Assembly: GCF_000612505.1 (NCBI RefSeq)
Contig: NZ_CP004078.1
Span: forward strand, 2,344,001-2,408,000
Source of the DNA: Paenibacillus sabinae T27
GTDB lineage: Bacteria > Bacillota > Bacilli > Paenibacillales > Paenibacillaceae
Direction of reading: 5' to 3'
Length of the DNA stretch: 64,000 nt
The position numbers and the translations under genes are program-made. The notes beneath the pieces were generated by a model, which saw nothing but the letters and a program-made list of their open reading frames with translations, made no database searches and was not told the DNA's origin. Below, one piece after another: positions 26,258 to 35,049 of this stretch (the first letter of the stretch is position 1; every line of letters begins with the position of its first letter).

Positions 26258-26863
26258 ATGACAACCAACAATCCATATATGGCCATAATCGCCAATACAT
26301 TGCGTGAGAAAAAGAGCAGCTACACCGTTGAGGAAATTATGAAGGTATTCAGCACACCTGAGGAACTATTGGGTGCTACCGAACAGGAGTTGATGCAGAT
26401 ACGTGGTATTGGAAAAGTTAAAGCCCAGCAAGTCGCAGCTGCCTTGGAGCTTGCCAAGCTGCTAAATACACCCAAGCAACTTCCTGCTGTTATACGCTCT
26501 CCGCAGGATGCTTATGAACTTCTGTACAGTGAATTGTCATACCTAACGAAGGAGCACTTTATTTGTCTGTTCCTCAACACCAAGAACCGTATTATTGGTC
26601 AGCCAGAGACGATCTCTATAGGTTCCCTGAACTCAGCAATTGTACATCCAAGAGAAGTCTTCCGCGCCGCCATCAAACGTTCCAGCGCAGCCCTTATTTG
26701 CGCTCATAATCACCCCAGCGACGATCCCACTCCCTCTTTTGAGGATATTCAGCTTACAAAACGCTTAGTAGATGCTGGCGATATTTTAGGCATTAGTGTA
26801 CTTGATCATTTGATCATAGGGGGTCAGGATTATGTATCCTTAAAGGAACGTGGTTTGATGTAA
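26258..26863 (+). CDS. radC: RadC-family JAB-domain protein
   Basis: A 201-aa protein with an N-terminal helix-hairpin-helix (ELMQIRGIGKVKAQQVAAAL) and a C-terminal JAB1/MPN-type metalloprotease-like domain with the signature HNHPSDDPTPS plus a downstream DHLIIG strand. RadC proteins are common on mobile elements and phages; their role is debated (recombination-linked or anti-restriction). GGAGG at 26246-26250 sets ATG 26258; an in-frame ATG at 26243 lies before the site. A chromosomal radC is expected elsewhere, so this is element cargo. Confidence 0.88.
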   Translation: MTTNNPYMAIIANTLREKKSSYTVEEIMKVFSTPEELLGATEQELMQIRGIGKVKAQQVAAALELAKLLNTPKQLPAVIRSPQDAYELLYSELSYLTKEHFICLFLNTKNRIIGQPETISIGSLNSAIVHPREVFRAAIKRSSAALICAHNHPSDDPTPSFEDIQLTKRLVDAGDILGISVLDHLIIGGQDYVSLKERGLM

Positions 26864-26867
26864 CCAA

Positions 26868-26903
26868 ATGGGGAGTCAGTCAAACGGCTAGCTCCCCTCC
26901 TTT
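26868..26903 (+). terminator. Hairpin after radC-like gene
   Basis: GGGGAG (26870-26875) pairs with CTCCCC (26892-26897); the T tract is short, so it may be a weak terminator. Confidence 0.45.
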
Positions 26904-27023
26904 AAATGCCTGCGGCTGCAGGATACGCGCTCTGCTTCGCTACGCGCTATATGTTCTCTCGTCCGCCCCATACGCAGTTCTATGTATAAATGTGCAAAAT
27001 CATATTCGTGGAGGAATGTTACA

Positions 27024-27176
27024 ATGACAAACGAAGCAGCTATCGGATACGCCTTACTGGCGGCTAAGAAGATGGGATTATCTAAAGAGGACTTAAAACG
27101 CCTCGAAGCAATTATGTACAGCTATCTTGACCTTGTTACAGAGGAAGAGGCAGAAGAATTGTATCGTAGGAATTAG
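27024..27176 (+). CDS. Small acidic hypothetical protein (50 aa)
   Basis: MTNEAAIGYALLAAKKMGLS followed by an acidic helix (EEEAEELYRRN). GTGGAGGAATG before ATG 27024 supports the start; a longer frame reaches 26982. Helical and probably a small adaptor or regulator; not recognised. Confidence 0.55.
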   Translation: MTNEAAIGYALLAAKKMGLSKEDLKRLEAIMYSYLDLVTEEEAEELYRRN

Positions 27177-27220
27177 CGGAGTTTCATCAAGTGCCAGCTA
27201 TTATGGTTGGCTCTGCGTTC

Positions 27221-27457
27221 CTATTTAAGAAATCCAAAAATAGACAAGCGGTATGACGGGTCAATTGCTTTGTTAATATGCATCTCCTGTGCTAAGTCCG
27301 TATACGTTGTTTCCTCATCATTTTGCCTCTTATTAATATAATGTAGGCACAGCCTACGTCTATGTTCATTTGCCTCTTTCTGACATTTTGTAGTTCCAGG
27401 CAGACTATCCTCTAGTTCCAGCGCCTTAAGAAATTCTTCTTCATAGCTATTCATCAT
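27221..27457 (-). CDS. Hypothetical protein (78 aa), downstream of XRE gene
   Basis: An acidic helical protein (MMNSYEEEFLKALELEDSLP ...) not recognised. AGAAGGGAC precedes the double ATG at 27457/27454, and the start overlaps the stop of the 29-aa ORF upstream, so it is translationally coupled. Likely the third gene of the XRE operon from 28016. Confidence 0.5.
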   Translation of the reverse strand: MMNSYEEEFLKALELEDSLPGTTKCQKEANEHRRRLCLHYINKRQNDEETTYTDLAQEMHINKAIDPSYRLSIFGFLK

Positions 27458-27536
27458 CGTCAGTCCCTTCTTCAGATTGGTTAGAACCAAAAACAAAGTC
27501 ATCCTTGCGGTCAAACGTTTCGTTGTTAATATTCAA
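27447..27536 (-). CDS. Tiny acidic ORF (29 aa) in XRE operon
   Basis: MNINNETFDRKDDFVFGSNQ with a DDDE end. TTG 27536 has an AAAGGAGC site at ideal spacing, and its stop overlaps the next gene's start. May be a real peptide or a coupling leader. Confidence 0.45.
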   Translation of the reverse strand: MNINNETFDRKDDFVFGSNQSEEGTDDDE

Positions 27537-27569
27537 ATGGTTCGCTCCTTTATCGTATTACATTCACAT

Positions 27570-28016
27570 TCAGAGTACCGATCCCCACATGTCAGAGTCA
27601 TTACTAAATATTGCTTTCCAGTAAGCTCTTTGTTCCTCGATATCCATCAATTCCTCAGCTTCATAGTTATCGTCGGGATCATCTTCAGAGTACTGGAAGT
27701 AAAGCTGACAATCAACGTACCAACTATCGTAAAGATAGCGTTCGAACGCTTTACGGCTTTTTACAGGGATAAGCAATTTCCCTGTCTCGATAAGGCTGAT
27801 TGTAGATGCTGGAAGGCCCACAATCTTGCCCAGCCCCTCCTGATCGAAACCCTCTATAATTCGCTTCGCCTTGATCTGCTTGTGTAACGCCAGATTATCC
27901 ACATTGATGAACACAGATCTCCTTGCATTGTAGATACTCATAATATCATCTGGATTATGAACATAATCGCGTCTAAAGCCGAAATCACCATACTTAACTA
28001 CATCCGATAGGTCCAT
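27570..28016 (-). CDS. XRE-type helix-turn-helix protein
   Basis: A 148-aa protein. A Cro/CI-like helix-turn-helix lies at ~45-85: QIKAKRIIEGFDQEGLGKIV, then LPASTISLIETGKLLIP. The C-terminus is acidic (EDDPDDNYEAEELMDIEEQR). AAAGGAATG precedes the ATG. A second gene of the same architecture, now frameshifted, lies at 35436-35773, so the element carried two related regulators. Target unknown. Confidence 0.75.
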   Translation of the reverse strand: MDLSDVVKYGDFGFRRDYVHNPDDIMSIYNARRSVFINVDNLALHKQIKAKRIIEGFDQEGLGKIVGLPASTISLIETGKLLIPVKSRKAFERYLYDSWYVDCQLYFQYSEDDPDDNYEAEELMDIEEQRAYWKAIFSNDSDMWGSVL

Positions 28017-28443
28017 ATAATCATTCCTTTTGATGGGTATTGGGCCTCTCCCTGGAGAAGAGAGAGGCTATATTAGGAAGGAGAACCGATGCAGGAAACT
28101 CTAGAAACCCTTATCGATTCTATTCTCAACTTATCCATTTTAGTAAAAAAATACAAGTGATTTATTAAACAAATTAATAATCCTGTTTGCCTTTTTGCTT
28201 CACCTACACACAACTTACTCCTGTGCTTGAGCAAACCCGCACCAGTACTGGATTTGTTGGCTCTCACAGTTAAACTCTCAGAGTGCGGAATATGATGCTC
28301 TCGGTGGGGGCCAAGGTACTATAATCAGTAACCAAATAATCATTGATGATTAAACACCGATGAATAAGCATAAGAAATGCTAAGTGCTGGCTACATCTTC
28401 TCATGTTATGATTCCTATATGCCGTAACTTGAAAGGAGCAATA
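28017..28443. other. Gene-free stretch
   Basis: AT-rich, with short open frames lacking ribosome sites. It is probably the divergent promoter region for the 28016 and 28444 genes. Confidence 0.5.
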
Positions 28444-28764
28444 ATGATGAAGTCATTAATCAGCGAGGACGAATTCAGGATTTATCTAGGCAGGGTATTA
28501 AGTAGTGAAATATTAGTTCGAAATTGTATATCAAGATGTCGGCGTGTTGAGCATTCGGAAGGTAACTTGTATGATCAATACGCCAAAGATTGTGGAAGAT
28601 CGCTTCTGAAACGCCTGTTCTATAGTAAAAAAGATGCTGATCGTGGACTTGAACCTGAACATGGAATTACGTTTAATGGGAGTAAGGGATACCATTCAAT
28701 ACGAGAAGGTACAGCCTCATTACGGAGCGCGGTTCAGCACTACTTTGAATTCTTAAGACAGTAA
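28444..28764 (+). CDS. Hypothetical protein (106 aa)
   Basis: A basic helical protein (MMKSLISEDEFRIYLGRVLS ... RSLLKRLFYSKKDADRG ... GTASLRSAVQHYFEFL), not recognised. AAAGGAGCAATA precedes ATG 28444 (or 28447). Basic composition would fit DNA or RNA binding. Confidence 0.6.
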   Translation: MMKSLISEDEFRIYLGRVLSSEILVRNCISRCRRVEHSEGNLYDQYAKDCGRSLLKRLFYSKKDADRGLEPEHGITFNGSKGYHSIREGTASLRSAVQHYFEFLRQ

Positions 28765-29216
28765 AGCTGATGTTTGTTCGGCGCGACCATTCAAAGCAAA
28801 GGGAATAAAGATGTCGCTTGCCGCTAGGCAGGCCTTCAAACGAAGTTTGAAAGGCATGGGAATAGCTTGAATAATGGAGACTCGCTCGTAAAGGGCAAGC
28901 CGCATACGCGGTCGCTATCGCGCCCCTTGACGGCTCACGTGCGTTTTGGCAAATCATCTTAAAACGAGGAGAGAGTACGCCATAGATATGAAACCTGTAG
29001 AGTGAGTATCGTCGATATTAGCGTAAGCAACAAACAACCCCACCTTATCGTTAAAATGAGCTTGTGGATGTTTGCATACCTAGCAACACATGGAAGCGGC
29101 GAGAGGATCAAAAATCCCTCATAAAACCTTGTCATTTCCAGCAAGGAGCAATAACGATCGTATGTTCGTATTATATTCCGTTCTAGTACTTTCTATAAGG
29201 GAGGAGAGCTTTGGCA
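28765..29216. other. Gene-free stretch with GC-rich hairpin
   Basis: No supported gene. Around 28888-28932 a nested dyad (AAGGGC ... CCGC atac GCGG ... GCCCCTT) stands out in AT-rich surroundings. It could be a replication or transfer site, or a structured RNA; nothing identifies it. Confidence 0.4.
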
Positions 29217-29624
29217 TTACAGTAGATCAAATACCTTCTGTAAGACAAGCGACTGAATATCGAAATTATACTCTTCATATAGCGTATTGTTGAAAACATT
29301 ATTTTTGTACATTTGTTCGGTCAGGATAACTCGTTCCTCACCTTCCCATAACCATTTCATCGTTACGCCTAACCCAAGTCCATTACGATTTTCGATATGA
29401 TCGTCAGTTACAATACCGACAGCTTTAATGACCAGTGATTTCTCGGATTGACCAGCTATCGACTTTATGTAGATAAAGTCACCTGTCTTGAGCTTGTTAA
29501 GCATCTTGTGCAAGGCTGGCGCATCAGCAGGATCATATCCAATGCAAGCACAATTATTCTGGATGAATTCGTCCTTTTTGTCTTGTGTTCTTCCATACAT
29601 GGCTCCAATACCGTAAATAGCCAT
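29217..29624 (-). CDS. Hypothetical protein (135 aa), PUA/EVE-like?
   Basis: A mixed alpha/beta protein: MAIYGIGAMYGRTQDKKDEF, then LNKLKTGDFIYIKSIAGQSE and VIKAVGIVTDD. The order 'K..GDfiyiKs' then a beta strand with 'G.V' is reminiscent of PUA-like or EVE-type folds, which often bind modified bases; this is tentative. AAGGAGGCG before ATG 29624 overlaps the stop of the 71-aa gene upstream. Confidence 0.55.
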   Translation of the reverse strand: MAIYGIGAMYGRTQDKKDEFIQNNCACIGYDPADAPALHKMLNKLKTGDFIYIKSIAGQSEKSLVIKAVGIVTDDHIENRNGLGLGVTMKWLWEGEERVILTEQMYKNNVFNNTLYEEYNFDIQSLVLQKVFDLL

Positions 29625-29637
29625 AATGTTCGCCTCC

Positions 29638-29844
29638 TTAGTATCTCAGTTCTACTTTAACCAGTGTATAATCAGGATATTTTTCTACTGCTTGCTGCAA
29701 GCCAGCTTCGAATCCATAATGTGTTGTGAAGATTTCTGCTTGCTCGCCTAAGTAGCTCTCAGCTTGGATAATACTCGACTTCTCACCGTAAATAATACGC
29801 TTCATTCGATGATCTACTAGTATGCCAAAGTAAATGATATACAT
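29638..29844 (-). CDS. Small hypothetical protein (68 aa)
   Basis: MYIIYFGILVDHRMKRIIYG then an acidic helix and DYTLVKVELRY: a small alpha/beta protein, not recognised. ATG 29844 is weakly supported (GGGTGGG upstream; GTG 29853 in frame). First gene of a two-gene unit with 29624. Confidence 0.5.
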   Translation of the reverse strand: MYIIYFGILVDHRMKRIIYGEKSSIIQAESYLGEQAEIFTTHYGFEAGLQQAVEKYPDYTLVKVELRY

Positions 29845-29913
29845 GTGTCCCACCCAAACTTAACGAGATATAGCCATGGAAATAGTATACAGGAACTCAT
29901 CATCCTGGTCTAT

Positions 29914-30113
29914 TCAAGACTAATCGTACTAAATAGTTATAAAACATTGATCTTCCTGCATTTTAGCTAGTTATAGATCTCATCCTGCCAGGTTACTAAA
30001 TAGACTGATTAAACCGCTTCAAGTGGAGTTAGGTGGGGTTTAGTACAACGATAAGACTAGTTTAACTCTAGTTATAAAAACAACTAAAGCCATCCTAGTC
30101 CGATTAGTCTTGA
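29914..30113. repeat. Imperfect inverted repeat with repeated AGTTATA motifs
   Basis: TCAAGACTAATCGTACTA (29914-29931) is inverted at 30096-30113 with one mismatch. Between the arms the motif TAGTTATA recurs (near 29934, 29970, 30070). It fills the 490-bp space before the 29844 gene. Iteron-like control region or a small miniature element are both possible. Confidence 0.5.
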
Positions 30114-30332
30114 TTATTCGAGTAGAAGTGAGTACCTTGGCATTCGAAAAGCATCGGGATTTTTCGCTCGTGAGGATGATCGCTGATCGCCTGGGGCATA
30201 CCAACGCATCTATGACCCTTACATGGATATTTGATTATCTACTCACCCTGTAATACGACGTAGGTTATATCCTTTTTTTGCACATGCATATCCGTTGTTG
30301 CCGTTTTAAATAAATAACCACATTGGTTTTAA

Positions 30333-31286
30333 TCAACAGATAGCAGAGCTATAGTTAAGTGACTTAATATAATTATCCATTAACGTAAAGTCAGGATTTC
30401 CATTAGCATCTATAGGAAGCTTTATCTTTGATGTTCGCATTCGTTCCATGTGCCACTTCCGTCCATAATTGTATCTATACTTCTCTTCTCTTATTAATGT
30501 AATGATAAACATTGCAATGTGCTGAGTGAGAGTAAATTTAGGGTAAAGAACATTTACATCGTCTGATGCCCAGAATGGTTTTGGCTGATAGAAAGACTCG
30601 GCGACGGAACCATTGTAGTTTACCGTTATGGTATTACCCTCATGTATTGCTTCCTGACCTACAAAACGGGAGACTCCATTATTCTTGTCAATAGATCCTA
30701 TAAAAGGGGTTTCACCCTCCAACATATTTGCCTTCGTGAGTCTTTTACCTTTCTTGATCTCAAATAGATCTTGTAGTTCAAACCATTGCCAATTCGCTTT
30801 GTCTAAATCAACGTGGATTTCTTTAGTAACAGGGAGATTTGCAGTATCAAATGCGTTTACGTCATAGGTGTTGACCCAATCAGGAATCTGTTCTGGAGCA
30901 GGTATTAGAATATCCTTCAAAGACCTGTTAGCTTGTCTTCCATAGTTATAACGATACCTATTTGCCTTGATACAAACGCAGTAATATAAAAGCTCTTGTT
31001 TTGTCATTGGGCTTCGTGGACTCAGACAAGCTACATGAAATCCTGTGTAGTAAGGTCTCTCTTGAATAAAAGTTGAGAGTACCCCATTTCCACTTAATGC
31101 ACATGTAAGTTCACCTGCTGGATTAGGTTCAACCCCATCAATTAGTTCAACATACGCTGAGATACCATTATCATTCATTTTTCGTGATACGAATGGGATG
31201 CCTTCTGATCCACATTGCTTTAGTCGATTCAGTTCTAGGCTATGACCATAGCGAACATCAAAAAGATCACTCAGCTTCTTTAGCAT
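30333..31286 (-). CDS. BcgI-like RM system specificity subunit (S/B subunit)
   Basis: A 317-aa protein with two HsdS-type target recognition domains. Each ends in a matching signature: NRYRYNYGRQANRSLKDILI (~110-130) and EKYRYNYGRKWHMERMRTSK (~270-290). Each begins with a 'W..f.l.dlF.i..G' type motif (LSDLFDVRYGHSLEL; WFELQDLFEIKKGKRL). Two TRDs imply a bipartite DNA target. The start overlaps the upstream methylase-nuclease gene by 20 bases, as expected for a two-subunit type IIB enzyme in which this protein provides specificity. ATG 31286. Confidence 0.85.
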   Translation of the reverse strand: MLKKLSDLFDVRYGHSLELNRLKQCGSEGIPFVSRKMNDNGISAYVELIDGVEPNPAGELTCALSGNGVLSTFIQERPYYTGFHVACLSPRSPMTKQELLYYCVCIKANRYRYNYGRQANRSLKDILIPAPEQIPDWVNTYDVNAFDTANLPVTKEIHVDLDKANWQWFELQDLFEIKKGKRLTKANMLEGETPFIGSIDKNNGVSRFVGQEAIHEGNTITVNYNGSVAESFYQPKPFWASDDVNVLYPKFTLTQHIAMFIITLIREEKYRYNYGRKWHMERMRTSKIKLPIDANGNPDFTLMDNYIKSLNYSSAIC

Positions 31287-33180
31287 CTTCTTCTTCGCCC
31301 CCTAAAGATCCGCCAATCAATTTAAAGACAGCGTATTTCTTGACCGCTTCTTCAAAGGCTTCTTTGGTTATTGCAGAGTAATCGGTTTCCATATATGCTT
31401 CTGCACACCATTCATCATCATGTGTTACATATTCCATCACACTTTCGCCAGGTTTAACGTCCCGATTTCTGTATTGCTGTATCCATCGGTCGCGAATAGA
31501 AGGCCATGCATTACCTTGATCTACACGTCCCCTATGCTTCGTTTTAGTGTACCCGTCATCTTTCCAATATCCAAACCATGTTTTCTTATTGCTGGTCTTA
31601 TGCGGTACACCAGCAGTAAAAATCATAATGCAGGTAATAACTCCAACAGGGTAAAATAACTCATCTGGCATCGACATAACAGCTTCTAAGGTGTGATGCT
31701 TGAGTAGCTCTTCTCGCATAGGATGAGGTGAAATTGCACAGGACATTGGCACGATCGCAATTCCTGTACCACCTTTTTGTAGAGCATTCAGCATATGATT
31801 TACGAAAACTAATTCATGTAATTCAGCATCACCTTGAGCATAAGGGGGGTTAAGCATACCAACTTGGCATTTATGCCCTTTAATCGCTTTAGTTATTGCC
31901 TGATCAAATGATGAGCCTTGATATAAATTCGCTTTTCCATCACCACGTAAGATCATGTTACTTGCTGCGAGTGCATACATGTTCGGTTGTTGCTCAACAC
32001 CTACAAGACACTCTTTCTTAATGAATTCTCTTTCCGCTTCTGTTCTAGCGAGTCGAATCATTTGTTGCATAGCAGAAATGAGAAATCCACCTGTACCAGC
32101 ACAAATATCAAGTACCTTCGTAGCGATTACCTTTGGCCTTCCATTCTCATCTGACTCTATACTGACCTCCAAGTTTGCAAGGAGTGAGAACAATTCTGTG
32201 ACGTGCCTCGGTGTTAGTACAATTCCAAGAGCCTTTTTGTCTCCTCCTGTGTACTTCAAGAACTCACCATAGAACTGGCCAACGACATCAAAATCGTGAT
32301 AAATACTTACGAATGGCCAGACCTTCTCATTCAGCATCCTAATTAACTCATGTAATGTGCCCTTTGGGAACTTTGGAACTGCCTTACCAAGCTCTGGATG
32401 AACTGCAATTGTTGAATATGGTTGTGCCATATTAGCTTTCTTCGAATTGGGAATCTTCGCTTTTTCGATCTCCTCTCGAATAACGTGCATCCATTGTTTC
32501 TGTAGATCTTCAGGGGAATACTCCCCAAAGCTCTTTGCGAAAGCAGTATTCCTTAGGGCAATAAGTGTCCCGCTCACAAGAAGTGGCTTCTCACTTTCAG
32601 TGAGTTTTGCGTGATCCCGCATAAAATCGTGCAGTTCTCTTGAGAATGCCATTAAGTCATCATGACGTTGCTTTGCAACTTCAGGGTCAAAAGAACCATG
32701 TCTTAGAAAATCGTCATATGGAATTATTGAATTGATTTCTTGGCCATGTTCATTAGTTAGAACTTTAGAGTCGCTTGAACCCTTAGGATGCAGATATGTA
32801 GACACCTTTAACCCTGACTTTGTCTGACCACTGACTGCCACAGAGATGACGCTGAATGATTTACTAAGAAACTTTGCATAGTGGAGGACACCATCTACAG
32901 CAAACTCAACTGGCTTATTCAAATCAGGAGATTGGTGGAACTTAGTGCTGGCCTTACACTCAAAAATGATAAGAAAGTCAGGGGAAGATGGCGAACTAAT
33001 AATAAATTCTGGTGCACCTTTCCCGCCTTTTCCAGACTTGCTAGCCCCTTTAAGGAGCTTCGTCACTTCATCAATTTGGCTTTTCTGTTCTTCGATAACA
33101 ATATCACTATCTGTATTACCGTATCCAAGATCTCTTAGAATGTCTCTAACGACATTCTCGGTTATCCTTTCATTTGCCAT
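31267..33180 (-). CDS. BcgI-like restriction-modification subunit (nuclease + N6-adenine methylase)
   Basis: A 637-aa fusion. Residues ~60-76 form a PD-(D/E)xK nuclease site (Asp68, Glu74, Lys76 in PDFLIIFECKA), so it can cut DNA. The methylase half has motif I DICAGTGGF (358-366) and motif IV NPPY (444-447), typical of gamma-class N6-adenine methylases. This fused layout, with a separate two-TRD subunit and no HsdR, is that of the type IIB enzyme BcgI, which cuts on both sides of its bipartite site; the length is also what I recall for BcgI A. AAGGAGAATTGAT precedes ATG 33180. Acts as an element-borne defence and stabilisation system. Confidence 0.88.
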   Translation of the reverse strand: MANERITENVVRDILRDLGYGNTDSDIVIEEQKSQIDEVTKLLKGASKSGKGGKGAPEFIISSPSSPDFLIIFECKASTKFHQSPDLNKPVEFAVDGVLHYAKFLSKSFSVISVAVSGQTKSGLKVSTYLHPKGSSDSKVLTNEHGQEINSIIPYDDFLRHGSFDPEVAKQRHDDLMAFSRELHDFMRDHAKLTESEKPLLVSGTLIALRNTAFAKSFGEYSPEDLQKQWMHVIREEIEKAKIPNSKKANMAQPYSTIAVHPELGKAVPKFPKGTLHELIRMLNEKVWPFVSIYHDFDVVGQFYGEFLKYTGGDKKALGIVLTPRHVTELFSLLANLEVSIESDENGRPKVIATKVLDICAGTGGFLISAMQQMIRLARTEAEREFIKKECLVGVEQQPNMYALAASNMILRGDGKANLYQGSSFDQAITKAIKGHKCQVGMLNPPYAQGDAELHELVFVNHMLNALQKGGTGIAIVPMSCAISPHPMREELLKHHTLEAVMSMPDELFYPVGVITCIMIFTAGVPHKTSNKKTWFGYWKDDGYTKTKHRGRVDQGNAWPSIRDRWIQQYRNRDVKPGESVMEYVTHDDEWCAEAYMETDYSAITKEAFEEAVKKYAVFKLIGGSLGGEEEDAKEAE

Positions 33181-33621
33181 ATCAATTCTCCTTATGTAAA
33201 CTGAAAAATTTTAGAAATATTCCAGGCGCAGATATTATGTTGCTAGATACTTTCAATCTTCATAACGAGCCCACTGGTTCCCAGTCGTATACAACAACAG
33301 CCCATCTATTATTTATATCACAAATAACCCGTCCGTGTAATGATATATACAAGAAAGGCATACGAACTCATGGGGCATCTCTCGGATAATTCTTACACTT
33401 TTTCACCCTGCTAAGAAGGTAAATGCAAATAAAATGATCAAACTTGTTGATGATCGAAATAGCTCGTTGTATCTGGTTAAGTTAAACTAAAATGATGAAT
33501 ATAAGGGATAGTTAAGAGACTTGAATTCTCCCCACTAAGGGGCGCATTCAGGCCTTTTTGCGTTTCTTACAGCGATAATCGGGGCAGGTGAGATGAACCC
33601 CATACGAGGAGGTGAGAGCAG
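33181..33621. other. Intergenic region between RM operon and small-gene module
   Basis: No gene seen. Must contain the RM promoter (minus) and the promoter of the 33622 unit (plus). Confidence 0.5.
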
Positions 33622-33804
33622 TTGGAAGCCTTTATGATGGTTTTGGATAAAGTAATTGATTCCATGATCAAGTTGGAAGCAGAATGGGAGCGTATCGAGA
33701 ATACTCATTCCGATTACCTGGATGAACATTATCGGCTGAGCAGTGATTGGCGGGAGACCGTTCATCAGATGATGGAATGGCGAAACCAAATTAGGGAGGA
33801 ATGA
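33622..33804 (+). CDS. Small coiled hypothetical protein (60 aa)
   Basis: An amphipathic helical peptide (MEAFMMVLDKVIDSMIKLEA ... ETVHQMMEWRNQIREE). TTG 33622 follows GAGGAGGTG by 7 bases. First member of the small-gene module whose other members have copies at 25734-26162. Unknown function. Confidence 0.6.
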   Translation: MEAFMMVLDKVIDSMIKLEAEWERIENTHSDYLDEHYRLSSDWRETVHQMMEWRNQIREE

Positions 33805-33807
33805 AGC

Positions 33808-34025
33808 ATGGTTGTTAAAAGAGGCTTGAGACGAAGATATGACGATATTGCTTCGACAACTCGTCATGAATGGACATTTCCGCATGGCGGGTACAGTACT
33901 GTTCGTATTCAAAAGGAAATGGGAGCTTGAAGATGAGCTTGCCGCTCTTTATGTGGTTCGGTACTGGCAAGAATTACCCTTCCCACCTTGAGAAGCATCA
34001 GAAAGGGAAGAGACAGGCTGGTTAA
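33808..34025 (+). pseudogene. Frameshifted copy B of the small 73-aa gene
   Basis: GGGAGGAATGAAGC-ATG (33808) opens with MVVKRG, then the homologous part continues in another frame as MTILLRQLVMNGHFRMAG, KWELEDELAALYVVRY. Near 33975 the match jumps frame again to YPSHLEKHQKGKRQAG, ending at 34025. Compared with the intact 73-aa gene at 25734, two frameshifts have occurred. A 50-aa piece (33839-33991) could still be made. Confidence 0.55.
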
Positions 34026-34046
34026 GGAGAAGAGGTGAGACGAAAG

Positions 34047-34235
34047 ATGAAAAACATTGAGCAATTGATCCAGCGGCGGAAGCAACTACAGTTCGTCAAG
34101 GCAACATTGAATCGGAATGCGCTGCTCACTACCGCTGAAGGTATGATGTACGTCAAGTGCTTGGCTCTGTTGGCAAAGACTGAAATTCAGCTTGGAGAAA
34201 AAGAAAAAGGCCGCACAGCGAATGCGACCAAGTAA
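34047..34235 (+). CDS. Small hypothetical protein (62 aa), copy B
   Basis: A helical basic protein (MKNIEQLIQRRKQLQFVKAT ... YVKCLALLAKTEIQLGEKEK). Its end matches the product of 25971. ATG 34047 has GAGGTGAG upstream; GTG 34035 is an in-frame alternative after AAGGAGA. Function unknown. Confidence 0.6.
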   Translation: MKNIEQLIQRRKQLQFVKATLNRNALLTTAEGMMYVKCLALLAKTEIQLGEKEKGRTANATK

Positions 34236-34276
34236 ATCTGACTACTGCAATTGTAACTGAATAGTTCTGCCAACAC

Positions 34277-34312
34277 AAGGGAGTGGCCTTATTCGGGCTG
34301 CTCCCTTTACTC
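34277..34312 (+). terminator. Weak terminator after small-gene module
   Basis: AAGGGAG (34277-34283) / CTCCCTT (34301-34307) stem with a TTTACT tail. Confidence 0.45.
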
Positions 34313-34383
34313 ATTTTAAAATTTGAACACGTCTTAATTAATGGGTAGAATATGTTTATAGAATAAATAATGGGGGTGTTTAA

Positions 34384-35031
34384 ATGAATCAATCAGCGGT
34401 GTGCAGTAAGTTTAAACGTATGCTAAATGATGAAATTGCAGCTGGGGAATTCTTTCAGGACCTGAAGTTAGAGAGTGCGTTGAAAAAGGATCTTATTACC
34501 CCTGAAGGGAAACAATCTATGGGTTTACCCGTTGATGCCCCTCTTAGTATGTATGATTTAACCCGCCCTGCATTAGAAGCATTACCTAAGTTCAGGTTTA
34601 TGTACCTTGTTTCCTTGTTTGAAGCTTTTGTACAAGAATATATAGCAGAGCGAAAGGGTATAAGTCTTGATGATTTAAAGAATTCTTTAACTAATGAAAG
34701 GTCGACGTGGCAAAGGCTCAATGGACATACTTCCGTTGGGTCAACAAGTTATTACAACGTAAGATTCGTTAACTGGCTCTTGAATGAACTATATTCAATT
34801 CAAATTCAGTCAGTTATCGAAACGCTCACTCTTGAAATGGGTGATTTAAGAAAATGCCTGGTTCACCATGGTGGAGAAATTACCAAACAAGATTTTGTTG
34901 ATGGGCTTAAAGCTACTTGTTTGCAATTAGGTCTGCCATCAATCATCGGTACAAAGGTAACCGTCACTAAAAAATTAATGTCAATTTATATTGAAGATTT
35001 TCGTAGAATTCTAAATCTTTGTGATTTTTAA
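34384..35031 (+). CDS. HEPN-domain protein (RiboL-PSP-HEPN-like), putative RNase
   Basis: A 215-aa helical protein. Two features point to a HEPN fold: a helix FRFMYLVSLFEAFVQEYIAE (71-90) of the kind seen in the RiboL-PSP/MAE_28990 HEPN groups, and the catalytic-type motif R-x4-H at Arg156-His161 (DLRKCLVHHGGEI). HEPN proteins with this motif cut RNA in toxin-antitoxin, abortive infection and related defence systems. No partner antitoxin or nucleotidyltransferase lies directly next to it; the nearest defence genes are the RM pair at 30333-33180. TGGGGGTGTTTAA precedes the ATG. Activity is inferred. Confidence 0.65.
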   Translation: MNQSAVCSKFKRMLNDEIAAGEFFQDLKLESALKKDLITPEGKQSMGLPVDAPLSMYDLTRPALEALPKFRFMYLVSLFEAFVQEYIAERKGISLDDLKNSLTNERSTWQRLNGHTSVGSTSYYNVRFVNWLLNELYSIQIQSVIETLTLEMGDLRKCLVHHGGEITKQDFVDGLKATCLQLGLPSIIGTKVTVTKKLMSIYIEDFRRILNLCDF

Positions 35032-35049
35032 AGACGAATCCCAGTCCTG

